Positions 9,131 through 16,150 of a stretch of DNA of 38,444 nt are shown here, piece after piece; position 1 is the first letter of the stretch; every line of letters begins with the position of its first letter. The notes under the pieces are model-generated. The model was not told the origin of the DNA. It saw only the letters and a program-made list of their open reading frames with translations, and ran no database searches. The position numbers and the translations under genes are program-made. Source of the stretch: Verrucomicrobiales bacterium (lineage in GTDB: Bacteria > Verrucomicrobiota > Verrucomicrobiia > Limisphaerales > JACDHS01); NCBI GenBank assembly GCA_028293445.1, contig JAQGOU010000620.1, positions 1 to 38,444 of the forward strand, read 5' to 3'.

Positions 9131-9688
9131 TTAACCGCGTTCCATGTATTTACCGGTGCGAGTATCCACTTTGATTTTCTCGCCGGTTTTGATGAACAAA
9201 GGCGCTTGAACAGTAATCCCCGTTTCCAGGGTAATTGTTTTCTGCACGTTGTTCGCGGAGTCGCCACGAATACCTTCGGGCGCATCCGTCACAGTCAAAA
9301 GCACACTGGAAGGCAATTCTACCACCACAGCTTTGTCATCAACAAACGTCACAGTGACAATACCGTTTTCTATCAAAAAGTTTTTCACGTCGCCGACGAG
9401 TTCCGGAGCGAGCGTCACCGTTTCATAGGTCTCAGGATCGGAGAAAACGAAATCTTCACCATCCTTGTAACTGAATTCCATCTTCTTGGTGATCATTGGC
9501 ACGACGTCAAGGCGTTCCGTCGAGCTGAAACGGACATCGGCCGATTTTCCGGTCTTGATGCTGCGAATGGTGGCTTGCACGAAGGCGCGCAGATTGCCCG
9601 GAGTGCGGTGCTGGAAATCAAGCACTACTGCAATGTCGCCATTATAAATGATGGCCATTCCTTTTCGTAAATCGCTGGCTGTTGGCAT
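9131..9688 (-). CDS. efp: Translation elongation factor P
   Basis: 185 aa, the normal EF-P length. Domain I (1-62) begins MPTASDLRKGMAI and contains the beta3-beta4 loop RTPGNLRAF. Domain II follows (about 66-125, IENGIVTVTFVDDKAVVVELP), then domain III with the conserved GDSANNVQKTITLETGITVQAPLF stretch and C-terminal TGKYMER. EF-P relieves ribosome stalling at polyproline by entering the E site. The residue usually modified at the loop tip (K34 in E. coli, K32 in B. subtilis, R32 in Pseudomonas) aligns with Asn32 here, with Arg34 two positions later. The factor therefore cannot be beta-lysylated at that position. It is monocistronic with its own terminator. Identity is very secure; the modification state is unknown. 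Confidence 0.97.
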   Translation of the reverse strand: MPTASDLRKGMAIIYNGDIAVVLDFQHRTPGNLRAFVQATIRSIKTGKSADVRFSSTERLDVVPMITKKMEFSYKDGEDFVFSDPETYETVTLAPELVGDVKNFLIENGIVTVTFVDDKAVVVELPSSVLLTVTDAPEGIRGDSANNVQKTITLETGITVQAPLFIKTGEKIKVDTRTGKYMERG

Positions 9689-9916
9689 AGGTCTCTTCCT
9701 GAATAGTAAACCGCTGAAATGATTATTCCGGACAGCGGAGCGTGGAACTTACTCAAGATGCCCCTGAAAGCAAGTCTGGAGTTTCGCTGATAACGGTGCT
9801 GGGTGAGGCGTTTTGAAGATATTCGTTCAGCCGACTTGCGCGGGGGTATTTATGTTCTAAACTTTGAACTTGTGATTGGCCAGTTCGTCTGGCTAAATCT
9901 CGCTCCCAATTTTGGG

Positions 9917-10002
9917 GGTAGGTTACCCAAGTGGCCAAAGGGGACTGACTGTAAATCAGTTGGCTCACGCCTTCGAGTGTTCGAATCACTCACCTACCAC
10001 CA
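9917..10002 (+). tRNA. tRNA-Tyr (anticodon GTA)
   Basis: Class II tRNA. The acceptor stem GGTAGGT (9917-9923) pairs with ACCTACC (9992-9998); discriminator A is followed by an encoded CCA (10000-10002). The anticodon arm has stem ACTGA/TCAGT and loop CTGTAAA, giving GTA. There is a long variable arm (GGC/GCC stem) and a T-arm with the TTCGAAT loop. The ORFs overlapping it on both strands are not genes. Confidence 0.96.
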
Positions 10003-10119
10003 CTTCTTATTAGGTTGCGAGTTTCAGCAAATCGGCTGCTACTCGTAAACCTGCTTAACTTTCGCGATGTGCTCGACAAGAACAACGCGTGAATTTACCG
10101 TCCCCGCCAACGTGATCCA

Positions 10120-10659
10120 ATGAATGCTGAGCTTTCCCAGATTGAAATCGTGGACTTCAAAACTATTTTCGACTCGTTGGTTAACACCTTAAAAGTCAGA
10201 TATGGGGTGACCGTCTATATCGGACCAGTCCCTGGACCTTTCATTGGCCAGCTTGATGGAAAGGACATCTGGATAGATTTCGAACAAAACCCCGGGAATG
10301 CAGTTTTCACCTTAGCGCACCCGTTTGGACATACCGTCCAGTGGAATATTGACAAAGGCCTCAGGGAATTGGCGTTAAACGATGTGCCTGTAATCGAGCG
10401 GGATTTTCCACGCATTTATAAGTATGAGAGGGAAGCGTCCCAGTATGGTCTTGCGTTACTTCAGGAAGTCGGGGCAGGCGAGCTTGCGGCGTGGCTCACC
10501 AATTGTTTTGGCTCAGATTGGAAGTTCTTAAAGCACTGTTATCTCACCGGTGAAAAGGTGCGCTTTGCTCTCGCAGATGCGAATACTGAGCCATTGCTTG
10601 AGGCGCTTCCGATTCCTGCATTTACACCGCAACGCTGGGCTATTCGTGGCGCGTTTTAG
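10120..10659 (+). CDS. ImmA/IrrE-like protein with degenerate zinc-protease motif
   Basis: 179 aa. The layout resembles ImmA/IrrE-type (COG2856-like) metallopeptidase domains. A hydrophobic strand-helix carries TLAHPFGHTVQW (residues about 65-76), where an active enzyme would have H-E-x-x-H. About 45 residues later comes YEREASQYGLALLQE, the helix that normally supplies the third ligand. Both histidines are kept but the catalytic Glu is replaced by Pro, so hydrolysis is doubtful. No DNA-binding helix-turn-helix is fused. The gene stands alone between tRNA-Tyr and a convergent glycosyltransferase gene. Family assignment is by motif pattern only. It could be a pseudo-protease acting in binding or regulation, or belong to a separate family with a similar motif. 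Confidence 0.7.
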   Translation: MNAELSQIEIVDFKTIFDSLVNTLKVRYGVTVYIGPVPGPFIGQLDGKDIWIDFEQNPGNAVFTLAHPFGHTVQWNIDKGLRELALNDVPVIERDFPRIYKYEREASQYGLALLQEVGAGELAAWLTNCFGSDWKFLKHCYLTGEKVRFALADANTEPLLEALPIPAFTPQRWAIRGAF

Positions 10660-10685
10660 CAGAAGGCGGCGTCGCTTGCAGAGAC

Positions 10686-11420
10686 TCAGTTGATCCGCTC
10701 GGCGACTTTGAATTTAAACATGCGCTTCTTCATCCAGCGCACCGCGAGCAGATCGTAGAACGACGCAAACAGCCGGTTCCACACGCCATAATTACTCTGC
10801 CCAGCGAAGCGCGGATTATTGCTCACTTCAATTTCCGTGACGGTATGGCCTTCAATCTTGAAGAGCGTCGGCAGGAAGCGATGCATCCCTTTGAAGAACT
10901 TTAAATTGTCGATGCACTCGCGTTTGAAAGCGCGATAGGTGCAGCCAGCATCCGAAATCTTCTCCCCTGAGAGCTTATTGCGCACGGCATTGGCGATGCG
11001 TGAAGAAGCGACGCGGATAAAATGGTCGCCTTCGCTCCGAACTTTAACGCGGGTGCCGCAGACACAGTCGTAGTTCTCCAACGCTTTTAAAAACGCCGGC
11101 AGATCTTTAGGATCGTTCTGCAGGTCGGCGTCCATCGTGACAATATATTTGCCATGCGACGCTTTCATCCCGGCGAAGCTCGCGGCGGATTCACCGCAGT
11201 TGAATTCAAACTTCTGCACGCGGATCCGAGGATCTTTCTCCGCGAGTTCCTTGAGCACCTTCCACGAATTGTCCTTACTGCAATCATCGGTGATGACCAC
11301 TTCGTAGGAAATCTTCAGCGGTTCGAGCGACGTGCGGATCGCTTCGATTAATTTCGGCAGGTTGCCCTCCTCGTTGTAACAAGGAATGACCAGGCTCAGA
11401 ATTGGATTTTTGTCAGACAT
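10686..11420 (-). CDS. DPM1/ArnC-like family 2 glycosyltransferase
   Basis: 244 aa. The GT-A domain begins LSLVIPCYNEEGNLPKLI, followed by VVITDDCSKDNSW and the catalytic DADLQNDP motif, the standard DPM1/undecaprenyl-phosphate sugar transferase pattern DADLQDPP. It ends with GQSNYGVWNRLFASFYDLL (canonical Q/S-x-Y region) and a short basic tail. There are no C-terminal transmembrane helices of the ArnC/GtrB kind, so it resembles soluble Dpm1-like enzymes. Predicted to transfer a sugar from a nucleotide donor to a polyprenyl phosphate. That would supply donors for PMT-like transferases such as the protein at the left end of the window (inference). It follows the aminotransferase gene with a terminator-like hairpin between. 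Confidence 0.88.
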   Translation of the reverse strand: MSDKNPILSLVIPCYNEEGNLPKLIEAIRTSLEPLKISYEVVITDDCSKDNSWKVLKELAEKDPRIRVQKFEFNCGESAASFAGMKASHGKYIVTMDADLQNDPKDLPAFLKALENYDCVCGTRVKVRSEGDHFIRVASSRIANAVRNKLSGEKISDAGCTYRAFKRECIDNLKFFKGMHRFLPTLFKIEGHTVTEIEVSNNPRFAGQSNYGVWNRLFASFYDLLAVRWMKKRMFKFKVAERIN

Positions 11421-11430
11421 GTTAAAGAAA

Positions 11431-11454
11431 AGGGGCGAGTCGATACTCGCCCCT
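11431..11454 (-). terminator. Terminator or attenuator hairpin between aminotransferase and GT genes
   Basis: Perfect 10-bp stem AGGGGCGAGT (11431-11440) / ACTCGCCCCT (11445-11454) with a CGAT loop, followed on the minus strand by TTTTCTTT. It sits 35 bases past the aminotransferase stop and 10 bases before the next start codon, so it may separate or attenuate expression of the downstream glycosyltransferase. Confidence 0.75.
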
Positions 11455-11488
11455 CACAAAGCTTGGCAATTATAAACGCGTTCGGCGA

Positions 11489-12571
11489 TTATTTTTTATA
11501 GAAGCCAATAATCGCATCACAAACGGCATCCGCCGCGCTGATCGCCATCTCGCCGTGGACCGGCAATGAAAGAATGTCTTTCACCACTTCTTCGGTCTTC
11601 GGCAAGGTCACTTTTTTGAAGTGATTGGTGATCGCGGGCTGCTGATGGTTCGGCACCGGATAATGGATACCAGTTTCGATGCCGAGTTCTTTCAAATGCT
11701 TCTGCAGTTCGTCACGGCGCTGCGCACGGATCACGTACATATGATAAACGTGCTTGGCCCACGGACGTTCCGGAGGCGTGGTCACGATACCGGCGAGGCG
11801 TTTATTGTAATGAGCGGCGATCGCGCGGCGATTGTCGTTGAATCCATCCAGATGCTTCAACATCACGCGGCCGATGGCGCCCTGGATTTCATTGAAGCGA
11901 ACGTTCCACCCGGTGAATTCATGCAGGTACTTATCTTTGCGACCATGATTGCGCAACATGCGGAGTTTTTCCGCGAGCTCGCCGTCGTTGGTGCAGATAC
12001 AACCGCCGTCACCGAGCACGGTAAAATTCTTGGACGGAAAAAACGAATACGCGCCAGCCATGCCCATTGAGCCAAGGCGTTTGCCGTCGTAAAAGCCGCC
12101 GTGCGACTGCGCGCAATCTTCGAGCACCCAAAGCTTATGCTTCGCCGCGATTTCGAAGACGCGACCGAGATTGGCGGCGTGACCGTAAAGATGAACCGGA
12201 ATGATTCCCACGGTGCGGGGGGTAATTAAAGACTCGAGGAGTTCGACGTCCATGCAGAACGTGTCATCGATGTCGGCGAAGACCGGGATGGCGCCGCAAT
12301 GGATCAGCGGTTCCATGGTCGGAAACGCAGTGTGCGACGGCACGATGATTTCATCGCCAGCTTTGATACCCTGGGCGAGATGCATCATGTAAACGATCAT
12401 CGTCCATGAGGTGCCGAGCACGCAGTGCTTGGTGCCGGTATGGGCGGCGAGTTCGGCTTCAAGAGCCTGGCATTCTTTACCAAGGATATATTGACCGGAA
12501 CGCAACGCGCGCAGCGCAGCTTCCTCAACTTCGGCATTAACGAAACATTTTGAGAGCGGGATTTTTTGCAT
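11489..12571 (-). CDS. DegT/DnrJ/EryC1/StrS-family PLP aminotransferase
   Basis: 360 aa from MQKIPLSKCF (the frame has an upstream Met two codons earlier). Family landmarks: SGQYILGKECQALEAELA, the GDEIIVPSHTAFPTMEPLIHCGAIPVFADID segment (split by the PLP site), VLEDCAQSHGG (Asp152 contacts the pyridine nitrogen), the PLP lysine in FFPSKNFTVLGDGG (Lys181), and GWNVRFNEIQGAIG near residue 220. These enzymes aminate 3- or 4-keto nucleotide sugars. With the nearby Gfo/Idh/MocA dehydrogenase, a 3-amino sugar (FdtB/WlbE-like logic) is plausible but not proven. It is divergent from the small membrane protein gene at 12815. Confidence 0.92.
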   Translation of the reverse strand: MQKIPLSKCFVNAEVEEAALRALRSGQYILGKECQALEAELAAHTGTKHCVLGTSWTMIVYMMHLAQGIKAGDEIIVPSHTAFPTMEPLIHCGAIPVFADIDDTFCMDVELLESLITPRTVGIIPVHLYGHAANLGRVFEIAAKHKLWVLEDCAQSHGGFYDGKRLGSMGMAGAYSFFPSKNFTVLGDGGCICTNDGELAEKLRMLRNHGRKDKYLHEFTGWNVRFNEIQGAIGRVMLKHLDGFNDNRRAIAAHYNKRLAGIVTTPPERPWAKHVYHMYVIRAQRRDELQKHLKELGIETGIHYPVPNHQQPAITNHFKKVTLPKTEEVVKDILSLPVHGEMAISAADAVCDAIIGFYKK

Positions 12572-12658
12572 ATACAAACGGGGGTGGAGTGTCGTGCAGA
12601 AAGTGGGAAATGAACAGAATTTTTTTCGAGACTACGACACTAAGAAAAATTGCAGAGG

Positions 12659-12785
12659 GTTAGACACGAATTTCACGAATTAGCACGAATTCAATTCCGA
12701 TCTTCTGTCGTTCTTGGCCTCCATGAGATGGCCTCTGTCTTCCTTCCGAAAAATTCGTGTTAATTCGTGTAATTCGTGTCTCAAC
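12659..12785. repeat. Inverted-repeat element with triplicated CACGAATT arms
   Basis: Two inverted arms of about 40 bp (12659-12700 and 12744-12785) each contain three spaced copies of ACGAATT (left: GACACGAATTTCACGAATTA; the right arm is its complement with few mismatches). They flank about 43 bp with a small GGCC...GGCC palindrome. The whole can fold as one long imperfect hairpin. It lies in a divergent intergenic region and looks like a non-autonomous or REP-like palindromic repeat. No transposase is present. Confidence 0.75.
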
Positions 12786-12814
12786 TTTTTCATCGTTCCA
12801 GCTAAGATCAATCC

Positions 12815-13039
12815 ATGCCCGATTTGCTCGGAAGCGAAAATACGCTGATCGCCTCAATGTTTTGGGGAGCGGTCGGAATGGGGTTCTTCGTTTACGGGAA
12901 GAAGCAGCGAGCCATGACCGCCCTCTTTGGCGGCATTCTTGTGATGGGATTTACTTACTTTATCGAGTCTGCCCTTTATATGTCGCTTGCCAGCATCGCG
13001 GTGATCATCGCGATCTTTGTCCTGAAGGATCGGTTTTAA
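12815..13039 (+). CDS. Small two-helix membrane protein, unknown function
   Basis: 74 aa. There are two hydrophobic stretches (about 10-27 and 38-69) separated by the basic turn YGKKQRAMTALF, consistent with a two- or three-helix inner-membrane protein. It ends VLKDRF. I recognise no functional motif. It precedes the YciE/YciF-like gene by 73 bases on the same strand, so the two may be co-transcribed. Confidence 0.7.
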   Translation: MPDLLGSENTLIASMFWGAVGMGFFVYGKKQRAMTALFGGILVMGFTYFIESALYMSLASIAVIIAIFVLKDRF

Positions 13040-13112
13040 TTTGGGGGAATTGCCCACAGACAGTTGGGGGTGCATTTGTTTCGCCACACCGGACGTTATG
13101 GGAGGAGGATAT

Positions 13113-13601
13113 ATGAAACAAAGAGACGAACTGATCAGTTGGTTGAACGACGCCTACGCAATGGAGCTCTCGAACATGAAGATTCTGGAAGCCCACATCG
13201 ATGACATGGATGCGTTCCCGGAAATCAAAGCGCGGCTCCAGCAACATCTCGGAGAAACACGTCAGCACGCCGAAAGGATGAAGAAGTGTATTGAAAGCAT
13301 CGGCGCCAAGGTCTCACGCAGCAAGGTCGGGTTTGGTAAAGTTCTCGGGATGCTGCAAGGCCGTTCCAGCAGCCTGTTCAACGATGAAGTGGTGAAGGAC
13401 GTCCTGAGTGAATCGGCCACCGAACATTTCGAGGTGGCATCCTACCGGTCGCTCATCGCCGCTGCGGAACAGCTCGGCGAAACTCGCGTGATTGAAGCCT
13501 GCCAGCAAAATATGCAGGAGGATATGGCCATGGCCGATTGGGTCGATGGACAGGTCCCAGCTTTGACGCGGCGTTTCATGGATACGCAGCTGGCTGAGTA
13601 A
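13113..13601 (+). CDS. YciE/YciF-like ferritin-fold protein (DUF892 type)
   Basis: 162 aa from ATG at 13113, preceded by a strong GGAGGAGG ribosome-binding site (13101-13108). The longer frame from 13041 would lie upstream of this site and adds an unrelated N-terminus. The protein is all-helical, with ferritin-like pairs: LISWLNDAYAMELSNMKILEAHI, LQQHLGETRQHAERM, SATEHFEVASYRSLIAAAEQLG and NMQEDMAMADWV. The repeated E...ExxH pattern (E in the first helix, ETRQH, EHFE, E of QNMQEDM) can form a di-iron site as in YciF. Family members are stress-induced; the role here is inferred only from the family. Confidence 0.88.
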   Translation: MKQRDELISWLNDAYAMELSNMKILEAHIDDMDAFPEIKARLQQHLGETRQHAERMKKCIESIGAKVSRSKVGFGKVLGMLQGRSSSLFNDEVVKDVLSESATEHFEVASYRSLIAAAEQLGETRVIEACQQNMQEDMAMADWVDGQVPALTRRFMDTQLAE

Positions 13602-13619
13602 ACAGGCTATCAGGAACCC

Positions 13620-13768
13620 GCACCCAGGAGCGCGGCGTTCACGCCGCTTCAATGTCAGACAGCAGAACGTCTCGAACAGCCGAGTGTCACTCGTTCTCCG
13701 TGCGTTGAAGCGGGCTGAAGCCCGCGCGCCTTGGGTTCTCGCGGGCGAGGCCGCCGCCCGCGCTCCCA
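13620..13768. repeat. Cluster of three GC-rich REP-like stem-loops
   Basis: The interval between convergent genes holds three near-perfect hairpins: GCGGCGT/ACGCCGC (13632-13647), GCGGGCT/AGCCCGC (13710-13725) and GCGGGCG/CGCCCGC (13741-13761). In addition GCTTCAA near 13646 and TTGAAGC near 13706 are inverted to each other, so the first two can form a larger cruciform. No gene is visible here. Confidence 0.65.
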
Positions 13769-13772
13769 AAAA

Positions 13773-13800
13773 AAGCGAAGGAGCGTCAACTCCTTCGCTT
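13773..13800 (-). terminator. Rho-independent terminator of the Gfo/Idh/MocA gene
   Basis: Perfect 11-bp stem AAGCGAAGGAG (13773-13783) / CTCCTTCGCTT (13790-13800) with a 6-base loop. On the minus strand it is followed by a T-run (complement of the A7 at 13768-13774), 20 bases beyond the stop of the dehydrogenase gene. Confidence 0.88.
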
Positions 13801-13819
13801 CTGTTTCGAGATCAGATTC

Positions 13820-14806
13820 TTATTTTATCTCAACCCGCTGTCCGGTCTTCGCGGATTCCATTGCGGCATCCAGCACGCGGACGGAATCAAATCCAGCCCA
13901 ACCATTGGCCAGCGGTTGTTCGCGCGTGGCAATTGATTTCACGAAGGCGCGCAATTCCGCCAACAACGGTTCTTCCGGCGGCGTTTCGATTTGCGTCATC
14001 GTTCCTTCAACGCCTTTGAAATCGTTCCCTTCGCGCACGTGATGGTTCTCGTACGTTTTGATTTTGTATTGCGCGACATTGTAATCGCAGACGGCGCTGA
14101 GCTTCTCGCCGACGACCGTCACGTCCCGGAATTTTCCAGGAATAAAATAATCGTTCAACACCGTCGCCCACGTGTTGCCATATTTGGTTTCGTATTCCAT
14201 GGAAACCAGGGAGATGTCGTCCATGCCGCGTCCCATGAAGTCGTGATGAATCGCGAGCACATTCTTCGGCACCGCGTTCAAAACGTAATTGAACAAGTCG
14301 ACGAAATGAATGCCGTCGGCAAACATCACGCCGCTGTCATTACGAGGGCGTTTGAAACCGCCGAAATGTCCGCGCATCATATTGACGCGACCAAACTTGC
14401 CGGACTGAACAGCATCTCGAATCCATTGCGTGGCGGGATCGAAACGGAAGATGTGTCCGACCTGCAAAATGCGTTTCTGCTTGTCAGCGAGTTCCGCGAG
14501 CTTCTTCGATTCATCAGGAATCAAGGTGAGCGGCTTTTCGACGAATACATCTTTGCCGGCGTCGAGGAATTCTTTGCACAACGGAAAATGGGTTTGCGCG
14601 GGCGTAACGATGACGGCGGCGTCGACGATGCTGGCGAAGTCTTTGTAGTTCGTCGAGATGCGTGCGTCGGGAATCCCGAGCTTCCTGGCGCCCTCGAGGC
14701 GTTTGGGGTCGAGGTCGGTGACGTAGAATTCGATAGGGAGCGAACTCAGGACGCGAAGATGATTTGCACCCCAACGTCCGATTCCGAGCAGTAAAACTTT
14801 GGTCAT
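13820..14806 (-). CDS. Gfo/Idh/MocA-family sugar dehydrogenase
   Basis: 328 aa from MTKVLLLGIG at 14806; the longer frame adds 13 residues before the Rossmann strand and is not favoured. The NAD(P)-binding motif is GIGRWG (8-13), with the acidic end of beta2 at D31. The AAVIVTPAQTHF strand-loop follows (64-74), then the catalytic EKP motif (90-92). The C-terminal half is the alpha/beta substrate domain with GGFKRPRNDSGVMFADGIHFVDLFNYVL, where Asp and His of the DxxxH-type motif are the probable catalytic pair. Likely oxidises or reduces a nucleotide sugar, in keeping with the nearby DegT-type aminotransferase. Its own terminator follows. Confidence 0.9.
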   Translation of the reverse strand: MTKVLLLGIGRWGANHLRVLSSLPIEFYVTDLDPKRLEGARKLGIPDARISTNYKDFASIVDAAVIVTPAQTHFPLCKEFLDAGKDVFVEKPLTLIPDESKKLAELADKQKRILQVGHIFRFDPATQWIRDAVQSGKFGRVNMMRGHFGGFKRPRNDSGVMFADGIHFVDLFNYVLNAVPKNVLAIHHDFMGRGMDDISLVSMEYETKYGNTWATVLNDYFIPGKFRDVTVVGEKLSAVCDYNVAQYKIKTYENHHVREGNDFKGVEGTMTQIETPPEEPLLAELRAFVKSIATREQPLANGWAGFDSVRVLDAAMESAKTGQRVEIK

Positions 14807-15521
14807 GGCAATATATAGATAGTAACGAGCCGACATTTTCAACAAATCGCGCCCGGCAGCAAGGGAAAGAAGCGACGGACGCGGTTTTCGCTGGCCCGAT
14901 CTTCAAAATTTCACGTCGGGATTGTTTTTTCCTCCCGAAAACTGGGTCCGAGGGCAAAAAGTAGGTATTTTGGCAGCGGGAAGGTGGTTTTGAGCGGTTT
15001 TCTTCGTTTTTTGAGAGGGGCAAAAGGCAAAACGAAGCTCCTTGCCCATTTTCCCGGAACAAAAATTCCGGCAAAGCGTCTTTTTTCCGTTTTCCACGGA
15101 CGGGAAAGTCGTCCATGAGACTCATTGCCCTCTTCCACAGCTGTGGAACTCCCGTTCGAGTCTCATCGCCCTCTTCCACAGCCGTGGAATTCCCGTTCGA
15201 GTCTCATTGCCCTCTTCCACAGCCGTGGAACTCCCATCCGAGTCTCATCGCCCTCTTCCACAGCTGTGGAACTCCCGTTCGAGTCTCATTGTCCTCTTCC
15301 ACAGCCGTGGAACTTCCGTTCGAGTCTCAATTCCTTTTTCCACGCGCAGGAAACCCGTCCATGAGACTCATTTTGGTTTTTCACAGACAGGAAAATGGGC
15401 CGTGAGCTCGTGCCCAGACATTCTGGCAGGCGCAAAATAAACTTTTTCCTCATCCCTCCGCCTTTAGCTCGCGACTTTGCCCCTGCGCCCGTGCCACTGG
15501 CGAAATTCAGGGTCTACTACC
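14807..15521. other. Non-coding stretch containing a 41-bp tandem array
   Basis: About 715 bases without a credible gene. The first ~250 bases are A/T- and G-tract rich and contain diffuse TTCC/GGAA pairs that look like decayed repeat units. The well-ordered array at 15076-15410 follows. Frames on both strands through this stretch are repetitive and change frame with the 41-base unit, so they are not taken as genes. Confidence 0.7.
15076..15410. repeat. 41-bp tandem repeat array with a palindromic core
   Basis: The GAGNCTCA landmark recurs at 15117, 15158, 15199, 15240, 15281, 15322 and 15363, exactly 41 bases apart each time, with a decayed unit before it. Each central unit contains the palindrome TTCCACAGCYGTGGAA (perfect dyad when Y is T, as at about 15133 and 15256). 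Edge units are diverged (TTCCACGGACGGGAA, TTCCACGCGCAGGAA). Spacer and core repeat together, so this is not a CRISPR. No gene or RNA function is evident. Confidence 0.92.
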
Positions 15522-16109
15522 TCAATTCCGCTTTTCGTGCGCCAACGTCCGCTCGATGCGCCGATCCGGGAGCAGCCACATCAACGCGACGAGGACGTAG
15601 AGACCGCCCGCGATCCATTCGTGGAAAAATGCCGCGACGATGGCGATCGCATATAAGATCGGCGAGAGCTTTCCTTTGATGTCTTTTCCCACCGCCTTGG
15701 CCAGCAACGAATCGGGGCCTTGCTCGGAAATGATCGTGCGCTGCAGAATCCAGTAAGCAATTGCGGCCATCAACAGAACGCCGCCGTAGAGCGCGACCGG
15801 GATCGAAGCGAAATGGTTGGCTCCCATCCAATCGGTGACGAAAGGAAACAGCGACAGCCAAAAAAGCAGATGGAGATTGGCCCACAAGACGGAGCCGCTG
15901 ATGCGTTCAGTGGCCTGGAACATGTGATGATGGTTGTTCCAGTAAATACCGACGTAAACAAAGCTGAGAATGTAACTGAGGAGAGTCGGCACCAGCGGCT
16001 TGAGATCGGCAAAGGTCCCGCCATGCGGCGCTCGAAGTTCGAGCACCATGATCGTGATGATGATCGCCATGACCCCATCGCTGAATGCCTCTAACCTGTT
16101 TTTTTGCAT
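15522..16109 (-). CDS. TMEM175-family channel-like membrane protein
   Basis: 195 aa from MQKNRLEAFSDG at 16109; the ORF extends to 16154 but that would overlap the upstream ABC transporter stop. The family signature R-x-x-x-FSDG is at residues 5-12. Six hydrophobic segments follow, with HHHMF after TM3 and YGGVLLMAAIAYW in TM5. This is the bacterial TMEM175/DUF1211 pattern; characterised members are potassium-leak channels. A second family member is encoded at 34643-35248. It sits 42 bases after the ABC transporter and may be part of its transcript. Confidence 0.9.
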   Translation of the reverse strand: MQKNRLEAFSDGVMAIIITIMVLELRAPHGGTFADLKPLVPTLLSYILSFVYVGIYWNNHHHMFQATERISGSVLWANLHLLFWLSLFPFVTDWMGANHFASIPVALYGGVLLMAAIAYWILQRTIISEQGPDSLLAKAVGKDIKGKLSPILYAIAIVAAFFHEWIAGGLYVLVALMWLLPDRRIERTLAHEKRN

Positions 16110-16150
16110 CAACCGATTTGAGTGAAGGATTTCCTTCCGGGCTCGCCCGA

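Noticed and set aside
9753-10048. Short frames crossing tRNA-Tyr on both strands
   Set aside because: They read through a complete tRNA gene and have no independent support.
14514-15179. 221-codon minus-strand frame starting in the 41-bp array
   Set aside because: Starts in repeats and then runs through the dehydrogenase gene in a wrong frame; repeat-derived peptide (VPQLWKRA) recurs in every copy.
15076-15410. Possible CRISPR array
   Set aside because: The whole 41-base unit repeats, including what would be spacers, and the repeat itself is diverged; no cas genes are nearby.
15042-15440. Plus-strand frames with repeated PLPQLWNSRSSLI-like peptides
   Set aside because: All three plus frames are open because the 41-base unit lacks stops and cycles through the frames; no ribosome-binding site or domain.
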